Shown: positions 35,821 through 46,100 of the stretch, piece by piece
Layout: each line of letters starts with the position of its first letter
Numbering within the stretch: the first letter of the stretch is position 1
NCBI RefSeq assembly: GCF_036669915.1
Contig: NC_089321.1
Location: 3,366,316-3,430,315, forward strand
DNA: 64,000 bases
Source of the DNA: Pocillopora verrucosa
Taxonomy: Eukaryota > Cnidaria > Anthozoa > Scleractinia > Pocilloporidae
Direction: 5' to 3'
Notes under the pieces: generated by a model
The model's input: the letters and a program-made list of their open reading frames with translations, nothing else
Databases searched by the model: none
What the model was told of the DNA's origin: nothing
Position numbers and translations under genes: made by a program

Positions 35821-36628
35821 CTTTTTCTTTCTTTTTATATAATAGTCTTTTTCTCTTGTCAAGGTTCAATCTTTTTTGTTTCTCCCTCACTTTGCACGAT
35901 TTAAAGCTCTTGTTTGCGTTCGATCAGATGGAATACCTAACACCGATCGCTTTAGAATAAACCGAACGCAATCATGGTTATGAAAACTAAAACTTGTTAA
36001 TCGAACAGAAATTTCTCAACTCTGGTCGCTAAGTATCTAAGCTCTAGTTAAGGATAATAGTTTAATGGAACTTTTAGAGCGATTGTGTATAAATAAATAT
36101 GTGATTTTATTTTTTTTTTCATTTACCACGGAGAAAAAAAACGATCCTCGTGGTCATGTTCAAGGGCAACCTATTAGGGACAATACTGAGGTTGATACTG
36201 ACAAAAAAGCATTGTAAAAAGTTGTGAAATTTGAAATTTCTCGAAAAAAAAGCGTGGAGATCGAGTGAGGAAGAGAGGATCGGAACGTCCGTTCTGTTCG
36301 CTCTAACCACCCCTCTCCCACCCTGGCATTGCCTTCGCCCAACACTACGAAAAGCCCGGCTACCCAGCTAGTAGTTTTCGCGCCACACATCGCGTAGGTA
36401 AGTTACGAATTAATTTGTTTCCTTACTTTTGTTTTTGAGTGGGTAAACGTTACAAAAACTCTACGTTACGTTTGTAGAAATATTTCAAACACCATAATTC
36501 TCCCGTTTGACAGTAGTGATACTCACTTCTCCAAACATCTGAGCTGCTTTGTTTAGCATGAAACACCTGGCTTGTTTGATCGTTCTTTTTTATTATACAT
36601 ATTTTTTTATTTATCATTTATTTATTTT

Positions 36629-36770
36629 TCATAAGAGAGAGTGATTGTCTTGGTTTCCACAAGCATTTCATCAACACGTGCAATTTCCAGCCCAAAGTTA
36701 GGGACAAAGTTGACGTGATCAGTAGTTGTCGTGGTTTTTTATGTCTTCTTGATACCAGTCTGCAAAGGCG
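36629..36770 (-). pseudogene. Possible decayed terminal exon (unrecognised)
   Basis: After a splice-acceptor-like TTCTGCGCCTTTGCAG the minus strand can be read TGIKKT, then across an A-run with a stop/frame break into DHVNFVPNFGLEIARVDEML and KTITLL-stop, with AATAAA motifs just beyond. The peptide has coding character but I do not recognise the family. The break suggests a fragment. Confidence 0.2.
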
Positions 36771-37342
36771 CAGAATCAAATTAAAACCATGAATAAACAT
36801 CATGATTGATTATTTTGAACTTTTAGTTTTTGAGGTTTCATTCTGAAAAAAATTACAAGTGATGATAGAATTATGGTTGCCATTAGTCAAACTCTAGCAC
36901 TGGAAGTAAACTGAAATTTTTTCAAATCTATTGGCTTGTTACTGAAGTTCAAGTCTGATATTGTTTAGCTTGAAACAGACTTATCCTGCACATTGTCAGA
37001 TTTTGGCATGTCATTTGTTTTACATAAACATTTTTCTAATGTAGATTACAAAACCTTGTGGGCCTAGGCAACAATAGTGTTACTAAACCCTTAAATTCTG
37101 TCATGTCAATTTTAAAACTCTAATTACTTGCCAGAGGCTTAGAATTTTTATTCTTCATTTTAGGTTTGACAAGTTATTTGTCTCATATAAACAGTTTAAT
37201 TTCAGATGCAGTTGAATTACTCCTGGAGATACATCAAAAACCTTGAATTTGTCCACTGGTAGAATATTTTAACAATGTATTGTCCTTGGTATATTTTGGA
37301 GGTTGGAGGCACACCATTATTATAAGTAACTTAAATTTTAAC

Positions 37343-37560
37343 CTTTTAAATCCCATGAATAGTCAAGAAAATTTCTCCTTACAATATCAATACAATATCA
37401 AGCAGACAATAAAACAAGAATAAAGAAAAATGTCAATTAGGATTTTTAGATTATTAGTTGATTCAAAACCAAATCTCTGCACCAACATAAAAATTGTAAT
37501 AACTAAGGTGGAAAGGTTGAATGGAGGATTACTAAAGGATCTTGAGAGTGAAAGGGTTTG
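37343..37560 (+). repeat. MITE-like repeat copy 16 (second subtype)
   Basis: CCTTTTAAATCCCATGAATA to TTGAGAGTGAAAGGGTTTGG; last copy I can find, none further right. Confidence 0.55.
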
Positions 37561-37956
37561 GTCAGCTGCAAAATAATTATAGACACTTTGCATAAAGACA
37601 GGCATGATTATTATTGAAAGGTGATGTTATCCAGTGAATTACACAGGCATGCTAAGAGAAAAAGAATTCTGAGTGCTCCCAATAGGGATCTAAGCTACAA
37701 CCTTTTGATAAGTACTCACCTTCTTTATTTCTATGATTATTTTTTTAAATGGATGCAAGTGAGCCCTCTTTGCAGCGCTTTTGGTAGAAAATACTGTTGT
37801 TTTTGTGTTGACAAGGCAGGAAGGATAATTTAAATGTGAAGAAAAGAATAACAGTTGACCAGCCTGCAACCATTTGGAGGCAGCTCATAAGAAGATTGCT
37901 GTGATTGTGCTTTCTTTTTACAAAATGCAAAATAATGTTACTGACATTGGCCAATA

Positions 37957-38092
37957 GAGTGATGATGACATTGATGATGATAATAATAATGATGAAGATA
38001 ATTATAGTGATAATGAAAATAATAATGATGAAGATAATAATAGTGATTATGATGATAATAACGATGAAGATAATTATAGCGATAATGATTTC
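37957..38092 (+). repeat. (GAT/AAT)n trinucleotide repeat
   Basis: Imperfect GATGATGAT / AATAATAAT / GAAGATAAT tract that leaves both strands open by composition alone. Confidence 0.9.
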
Positions 38093-38570
38093 AACAAACA
38101 CTACCTGAGCAATATTGACAGCAGTTACAATAACAGTAGATACTTATGGTTGGGATTCTGAGAACGATGATGATAATGTCAATTTGTTCCTAATATCTTA
38201 TATATTGCATCCAAAATCTGAATTTTTTAAAATTTATTAATGTACAAAATTAGTGCATAGATGTTAACACTGGTTTAGAATCCCCAATTTTTTTTTTTAA
38301 CTTATTGCTGACCCCCTGTATTGTGTTCCCTCGAGCGTCTCCAAACTTTTACAAATTTTTCTCCCTTTGAATATCTGCAATGCAGCTATTTACAGTGTTT
38401 TGATTGCATTAAACGTTTTCCCGTCTGGATTTGTTGTCAGGAAATGCTTTTCTACTGTAGCTGGTCAAAGTAATAATGAATGATTGAAAAAAAAATATAA
38501 TTAAAAGAATAGGAAGACGAAAGGAAAGACAGAAGTACTCAAAATATCTCGAAATAAAAAGGAAATCGGC

Positions 38571-38642
38571 GGGCCTGTCCGGGAGTCGAACCCGGGACCT
38601 CTCGCACCCAAAGCGAGAATCATGCCACTAGACCAACAGGCC
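38571..38642 (-). tRNA. tRNA-Pro (anticodon TGG)
   Basis: 72 nt, same body as the AGG gene, with anticodon loop TTTGGGT (TGG at 34-36), T loop TTCGACT and acceptor GGCCTGT/ACAGGCC. On the gene strand a TTTTT run follows 13 nt after the 3' end. Opposite orientation to the other two. Confidence 0.95.
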
Positions 38643-39909
38643 GCACTTACGAAGATAGTGGTTAATTTGGGTAATTATATCTTTGGTATCAGGAAGGACT
38701 TGAAAGGCTGATGACGCAACATTAAATATAGATCTTTATCTTTACGAGTGAACTCCCCACGGTGGGAAGGAAACATGCACTTTTCTGTTATTTCTTAAAT
38801 GGTGCTATTCTTGCAAAACGAGGAAAAAAAAAAAAAAACAGAACAAAAAACCAAAGAACGGGCCGAGGAACGTATCATGCCGTGTTGAGAGGTAAAGGCT
38901 CAGTTATGAATTTAAAGATATCTACTTCGCGAGACAGCTTGGTGGGTCTAATGTTGTTTAAATTGGCGAAGTACCGATCTTGTGAGCCACTCATTCTTAA
39001 TGCCAGGGTGTCTCTTAGGGAACATTCGAACGCATGCATCCCTCTCTTTCCCTGAGAATCATAACTGATAACCGATGTTCATGCGAAGATTCTTTGATCG
39101 AACTAAAAAAACCTTCAGACTTTTGATTGCTTTCGATTCCCTTCGATAATTGATGAATCGTACTCCTGAACTTGAAAAAGTTCGATAGCTCGCCAGCGAA
39201 ACAATGGAACGATTCAAGTTTCATCGATTTTTCGATTTCCTCCTTTTTTCAGGTAAGGAGAAGACGTCAATCATCGTTCTTCACGATCCTCCATACGTCG
39301 TCTTTATCACGCTGAAGAGTTACTAGGATGTGGTGATGTTACAAGAATTAATATCCGAACGGGACTGCTGCCCAGGACTGCCGCCATTGTTGCCACAGAA
39401 AACTCGAACCTATCGCGTGACAAGGACTACGTTACTATTTTTTATTATTTCCATATAATTATTACACTGAATTGAGGCAAATTATGTATCACAGTTGAAG
39501 AGTGAAAATATCACCGTTGAAATTTGCGACTGTCCCCTTTTCTTTTGTTATTACTCTAGGGAAGCATTTTTCTATCGAGTAAAATTTTAAAAGCTAAAGG
39601 AGAGAACACTCAATTGCAAGGTGAAATTTTTTCAAACTGAAATACCCTAGTTTCGTACCCAGACCTACCATGGCAATGGCAAACAGTTCAGTTAAGTTAC
39701 AAAAGGGTAGGAACTGGGTACGACATTAGAAATACTTAGCCTAGAATTATAGTAAACGAATTGATGAACATTAGGAAATCACCTGACGGCTTTTTTTTGT
39801 ATCACTATAAATCTGTAAATTGCAATCCAACCGATGTCACTGAAATGTTAGTCACGTAAGGAAAAGTTATTCTTCATATATAATTTTTTCACATCTTATA
39901 TATCGATTC
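38643..39909. other. Spacer between tRNA-Pro TGG and CGG
   Basis: No gene supported. A small imperfect inverted repeat (CGTACCCAGACCTACC ... GGGTAGGAACTGGGTACG) spans about 39.65-39.72 kb. Confidence 0.45.
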
Positions 39910-39980
39910 GGCCTGTTGGTCTAGTGGTATGATTCTCGCTTCGGGTGCGAGAGGTCCGGGTTCGACTCCCGGACAGGCCC
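39910..39980 (+). tRNA. tRNA-Pro (anticodon CGG)
   Basis: 71 nt; anticodon loop TTCGGGT gives CGG, T arm CCGGG-TTCGACT-CCCGG. The variable loop is one base shorter than in the other two genes (GGT before the T stem instead of GGTC). A TTTTT run follows near 40.0 kb. Confidence 0.93.
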
Positions 39981-40063
39981 CTAAAAGTGGAAAGAAAATT
40001 TTTAATTTCCTTAATAAATTAAATTTTTTTGTATTAGCTTGTGCAGCTTTTTTTCTAAATTTA

Positions 40064-40096
40064 TATATGTGTGTGTGTATATATGTATATATATAA
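40064..40096. repeat. (TG)n/(TA)n microsatellite
   Basis: TGTGTGTGTGTATATATG followed by TATATATATA, just downstream of tRNA-Pro CGG. Confidence 0.8.
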
Positions 40097-40217
40097 AAAT
40101 AAATGTGGGGGTAGAGTCTACCTTGGCATGAAGTGCTCAATGCTGTGGTAGCAGAGCTGAGTATATATAAGACAGTGAAAGAATCAAAGAGGACGCATCG
40201 ATTCTCTGTTACTCTGA

Positions 40218-40241
40218 GTTTCGTGCCTAAGCGCTCGTCAG
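40218..40241 (-). ncRNA. Hammerhead-ribozyme-like core
   Basis: On the minus strand: CTGACGAG, a short helix II (CGC-TTAG-GCA, one mismatch), then CGAAAC. This is the canonical CUGANGAG...CGAAAC order. It overlaps the left arm of a perfect hairpin (see next entry). Helix I and III partners are not clear, so cleavage activity is inferred only. Confidence 0.5.
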
Positions 40242-40279
40242 ACAGAACCAGGCAGGAATCTGTCTGACGAGCGCTTAGG
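40226..40279. repeat. Perfect 20-bp inverted repeat around a 14-nt loop
   Basis: CCTAAGCGCTCGTCAGACAG at 40226-40245 and its exact reverse complement at 40260-40279. It looks like two head-to-head ends of the hammerhead-bearing repeat. Confidence 0.9.
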
Positions 40280-43106
40280 ATGATATGATATTCATATCAT
40301 CAAAAGGCGAAGCAGATTTGGTAAGAACTATTTTTGATAAATAGTAACAACTGTCATTTTCATCATCATTATTTCAAATATATATAATTCTCTTTTTCAG
40401 CACTCCTTATAGAAGTTGCTCTTGCTCAAGAGTATATAGACGATTGATATTATCTTGTCTTGCTTCATTCTATCCCCTCAACACTCTATGAAAAAAACCG
40501 TCATGTGAGAGATTTTACGCAAAATAAAGTTTGAAGGGTGTCTACATAGTTTTCAAAAAATTATGACGTGGTGGTAAAATAAAGATCCTCAAATAAAAAA
40601 TTTTTAATATAACGTTAGCCTTGGTAGCACTGAAAGAAAGTCTTAGTTCATTAGATCCCTGTAAAAGTATCGCTCTGATGTTTTCCTGAAGAAGTGTCAG
40701 CTGTATTCCTCGTTTTCATCAATGTCAGGTCTAAAGCCAAACAGAAACTGAAGTCAAGCGCGTTGTTCGGAGTGACAAAAATAGGCCAATCAGCGATAAA
40801 ATTCATATCACGTGATCGTAGGTCAAAAGCAGAGCGCGCCGCTCAAAACTTTACCAAATCATTTCACCACATAAAATTTTATTTCATTACTTTCACATTT
40901 CACACTCTCTTGTCTTCGCCGCCTGAATTGAACATGTCAAAGAAAGCAGTTTACAAGAAACGACAGAAAGCATAGGATCACGGGTTTGTGTTGTAATATT
41001 TTCCCTCCACTGCCTAAACCCGGAGGCGACACTTGTTCGCATGTGGTAAATGTAGAGAATGTCCCTAGTGGTTTCAAACAAAAAAATTAAATATTCCATT
41101 CGCAAGCTTTTGTCTGTCAATTAGTTTACCACACGAAAATTTTCTTTACCAGCTTACTTCAAAGTAAGTTTCTTTCCAGATGCCTACGAAAAAGAAAACA
41201 ATAGAAAAAATTCGCCGGCTTCCTAGCGTCTTTCGAGATGTCATCAAACAAAAACATAGTGCAGAGGAAGCAATGTAATTACTAGGTGGGCTTTACGATA
41301 TTTTCTCGCTTAGGATACATGAAATTGAATTAAAGGTATGTTTATTCTCAATAAAGGTTTCTGCAGTGTGAAAAATTCGGAGAACTTTATTGAAAATGAA
41401 ATAAGTCTGGGCAAACAAAGCTCGCGAAAGCTGCGCGTTTGGCGCAAAAGCGAACGAATGATTTCCAAAGAATGTCTTCCACTCCTGTCTTCAGCGACCA
41501 TTTTTTTCAGCGACTACTGTTTAATTATAATTTCATTTACGACTCCTGCAAATTAATAAAGGGAACTTTCATTGAGTCAACACCTCACTTTCCGGCTAAA
41601 AAGTAAGGCGTTGCGTGAAAACGTTTTGTAACGACAACAACGACCTGCGCATTGTATTCTCCTCATGCATCTGAGGAGCGAATTGTAACCAAAATTGAGC
41701 CATGTCCATAATTGCTCTGAGGTGTAAACACTGTTATTATTTTCCGCAGTTCCTAAGGAGTGACTTACTATGCCGGATTTCTACTATGAATCTCAGGAAT
41801 GATTGCAAACAACTATCGTTCTGTATTTCTTACTTCTTCAGGAGTGAATTTCTTCACCCGTCAAATAACAGGCCATGTTGGGTTAAACATCAATTACTAA
41901 TTCTTTAATCCTTATCCGGAGTAAGGTTCTTCAAAACCGTTACGATATTGAAAATCTCATTCAAAATTATTGCATCCGCTAAGTATTCGGATAGTCGTTT
42001 CACACTTTGAATTAATTTCAAAATGGCAGGTTTGATTCCCACTGTCTTCCAATTACTGTACGAGAAGAGTGTTATCGTAGGAAGTAAATACAATTTTGGC
42101 TTCACCCACTTAGTTCTAATGACACTTCCGTAATATTTCACAAAGAAAGATTTCAAATAATCGTTGTAAGAAGGGAAAGAATCACAGTATGTATCTGGTC
42201 ACAGCAACGTGTGCGTTCTCGATAAAACGCCACTTTGACTGACGCACAAGCTGCCTGTTTCATGATATTTGAACAATAGGCCATTTTACAGTTGTGTACT
42301 TTGTTGCCAAGCCTTTGATTTGGAGTGAGGCTGAAGGTGACCTTGTTGTGTTAGAGACCAGAATCTAGTTAGCATGATAACAAATTAATTTGCATTTCAA
42401 AAGCAGCAAGGTTTGTATCATAACAAGGTCACCCTTAGCCTCACTCCTGTTCAAAGGCTTGGCAACCAAGCACACAACTGTAAAATGGACTATTAGGAAG
42501 ACAAAGAGTACGGGCTCTGGAATCTCAAAACGCATAAGAGATAAATTTTTACTCATAATTTTTAATTGCAGAGAAAAGGGTCAATATGGTTTCTGAAAAA
42601 ACCGTCTCTTCCGAGCAAGTCGAGGGTAATTTATTGTTTCTTGATGTTCCGTCTCACTTAATATCTGTGACAGGAAAACGAGTATAAAACATATAACTGT
42701 TGCTGTCCTCATTTTTATTTCATTTTTCGTTTTTGTCCATAATTTTCCGCTTGTAACTGGCGTTTTTCAATATGGAAAACGGAATTTTCAACTAAATTTC
42801 TCGCGGAGGCGTTTATCTTCACCAACGGTCTGGTTTTAGACTGAGAAGACCCATTAAGTTATTCAATGCCAAATAAACAATTTGTTCTTATTTTCATTGT
42901 CCCCATCAGTTTTTTTGCACAGATATCATGCTTTTTATAACTACTAACTTTAGCATATACAAGGTATCTTGACTCGTTCGCCACGGCTTGCGAAGTCACC
43001 TTCAATGTGAGGGAAATAACAAAAGTATGTCTTTCTAAAGAAAGTAAACACTTAAAGGAAACACCGACAAATAACAGATGTCTGTGTCGTAACGCAATGT
43101 ATGTAG
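40280..43106. other. Gene-poor spacer before the receptor locus
   Basis: No supportable gene. Two very short Lys-rich frames at 40.9 and 41.2 kb are not convincing. One foldback element lies at 42.27-42.50 kb. Confidence 0.45.
42274..42495. mobile_element. Foldback MITE-like element
   Basis: Arms of about 70 bp are inverted copies: left AATAGGCCATTTTACAGTTG ... GGTGACCTTGTT, right AACAAGGTCACC ... CAACTGTAAAATGGACTATT, around a spacer of about 75 bp. No coding sequence. Its shape suggests a non-autonomous DNA transposon. Confidence 0.75.
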
Positions 43107-46100
43107 TCAGACAGGAGTTCCTAACACAGGCGCATACTTTTCAGGTGCAGATCTTTTAAGATGCTTTACGAGCCGTTTTTCCCATCCTTCTCTATCAACA
43201 CTGTCAGAATAGTTGAGAAATGTTCTTGCTCGTAATGGTTTCGGTAACTTTTTGAGACTAATCGATTCGAGACCGATCAATATTACTGAGTAATCACTGT
43301 AATGAAAACTTTTGTGTAAGGCATAGTCGAGCTCTTGCTTGCAAAATCTGCTGGCTGCATAACTCCCCGACCACACTGCCAACACGTAACGGCTTTGGTA
43401 CACACTATCGGCAATAGAATCCAGAATGGGATAACCAAGTTTGAAATGCATCTTATCGATGCAGTACTTGACCTGGTTTTCACTCAACAAGCTTAGTAGC
43501 TTGCTATCCACCCAATTAGAGTCTTTCCTGCTGTAGGTGATAAAGACGTCATATTCGTAGATTGGTTCTTCATCACCTGGGAAAGGTTTTACTAGGAAGA
43601 GAAAATTTTTAGAATTCTTTGTTAACAAATATTACGACTAAAACCGTTGTGTAGTTGAAAAAATTCACAAACGCAATACAGATACTCAAAAAAAGGTTAA
43701 ATAAACGCAAAACTGTTCAAAATCTTTGAAAAACGCGAAATATCTCATAGCTAGCTCCTCCAACCACCATAAATAAATATTTCCTTAGTGGATAGTCCTG
43801 AGAATTTGGTGTTAGGGCACTTTTCGACTGAGTTTCGTAAGAGCTAGGTCATATTTCTACGATGTTCTTCTTTTTCCTTTTCTCTAATCAAGTAACTGAA
43901 GTCTCTAGGACTTTTTCGCTGACTATTTTCCTCCGCCAAGAATATGTTAATTTTTTTCTCATTGATTTTAATGTAAACGAGCGTAGTCTTCACTCAAGAC
44001 ATCCTTTTTTGGCGATCATACACGTGGTCAGTTTCCACGCAAAAATTGTGATCGCCATTGCGGAATTTTGGTGGACGAGGGGGTTGAAGTTTCGCGGACA
44101 TAAAACGTTGGGTCGTATACGTCTTCCGTTTTTATAAGACGCCTGTACCTCTGCGTGCATATAAAAATACGCGTTCGCTTACTTGATGGAAGAGTTTTAG
44201 GTGCTCTTTTATAATATAACTTGACCAAAAATCCTATGGTAGCTACCACTCCAGCGAACAGTCCCAGAGATATATATAGTGCTAGCTGTAAGCGCTTGTT
44301 TTCTTCTTTCACCGTGTTTACTGGGGCTTCTTCAACTTCGCGTTCTGTGATTCAAAAAAATTTTAAGAATTAAAATCAGCACCAGATCTTTAGCAGGTTT
44401 CCCCGAGTGGAGAGTGAAACGAGTCTGCAGTGGTTATTCTGGGTAGTCTCTTATGCAGACTCCAGCTTAGCGTTAGACGACTTGTACTGTGTATTTAAAA
44501 AAAATGCTTCTGGTAACACTGACGTCAGCCACTGTGGTACGAATAAGTCATTTTTCAGCAGTGTGGCTAAGGAATTTTTACCCTGTTGTAACTTTTTATA
44601 AATTCTAGTCCTTTGATTTCCCAAGAGTTTGAGGTTGTAAGAGATGTACAGCTTTGCTTGCCGCCGAAACACTGGGCTTTAGAGTAGTAATACCCAATAA
44701 AAGAAATTTGAATCAAATATGATGAAAAATAATGATCACAATGGGTCAATACTCATTCTCAGTCGCATGGCGAGAAGGTCTTGATAATTACGCAAGGTTT
44801 CAAAGGCGAACAGAGGTTTCTAAATTTTTGTCGTAACAGCATTCTACACGATCATCAACATTCCTCTCAGGCACTTTGCGTAAAGGAGTCGCTGTTTTTA
44901 TTGCAGTAAAAGATCAGGAGCGAATAGAAAAGAAACCCTTACCTGGGAAAAATGTCACATTAACCTTGATGTTTTTCCTCCGCAAGCCATGTGAAGTGTT
45001 GAGCACGCACTCGTACTTTCCACTATCTTCAACCCTAGCATTGTATATCGTTAAGCTGAGAAGTCTCCTTTTAATATTTTCCTCATTGTTGTCAACAAAG
45101 TCATTGTTTATTTCAAAGTGCTTGTTCCTTTTTATTTGACTGCCATTAAAAAGCCAGAAAGTGTCATCAAACAATGCTGCTGGGTAAATTCCGAGACAAC
45201 TTAACGTAACATTTGTACCGTTTGTAATTTCAACATACGATTTAGTTTTGTGTGTGAATTCTAAATCTGGACCTTGTGTGTCACGTATGTTCACAGCTAT
45301 GTCGTGTGTTTTTAAACCAATGGTGGAGTTTGCAACACATGTGTAGATTCCACTTTGGGCGAGGGTCACATGTTTCAGTTCCAAGGGCATGCCATCCCCT
45401 TGTTGGTACAATACTTTAGTTTTAGGTACTATTTTTCCGTTCAAAAGCCAGTACACGACCACAGCGAAAGCTCCTGAAAAGTTGACACTGCAATTTAGAG
45501 TTGTTGTGCTTCCTTCGTCGAGGGTGATGTTTGTCTGCGTGGAAGTGACGTTGAGTACTGTTAGAAGAAAATGGTATCGGTAATGGATTGACTTATGTGC
45601 ACTTTCAGATACACATGAAAGTAGATCTGAGATGAGAACCTTGCAGTTTACGTATGGAGTTGAGCCTGCCTTCGATACCCGCCCCAATTAAGAGTGACAT
45701 TGATTTGAGAAGAATACCCTAATGGACAAGACACCAATTTTACACATCACGGTTTCATCACGCTTTCTGCGTTTTTCAAACTCAGCCTGAATCATTCACG
45801 TTACACGTATGCGATTCATTAGGTTAAAAAAGAGATAGACGCTAAACGGGCTCTCACATTTCTATTGTCTTGGATGAGGTGGAGATCGAGGCAGGGAGGG
45901 ATGGAGAGATGGAAGGAACTCAAGCGACTTTCCAGGGAGTGAGGGACGTGTGTTTTGATGTGTTGTTTGTCATGAAGACCGGATGTTATTCTCCTTTCTC
46001 CCCTAAGTGACGAAAAATGAGAATGAGCTGCAGCACCTTTTAAGGTAAAAGAGAAGAGAAATGTTGGTTAAACTCACTTTCTTCCTGAATTGACAGCTCT

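Larger units (their letters stand above)
35821..38570. other. Spacer between tRNA-Pro AGG and TGG
   Basis: No confirmed gene. It holds a MITE-like copy at 37.34 kb, a trinucleotide repeat at 37.96 kb and a possible decayed minus-strand exon at 36.6 kb. Confidence 0.45.

Noticed and set aside
37745-38108. Isoleucine- and methionine-rich frames on both strands
   Set aside because: They come only from the GAT/AAT trinucleotide repeat.
40694-41278. Short Lys-rich frames MSKKAVYKKRQKA and MPTKKKTIEKIRRLPSVF
   Set aside because: Too short, no family, and no donor before the stop of the first frame that could join them.
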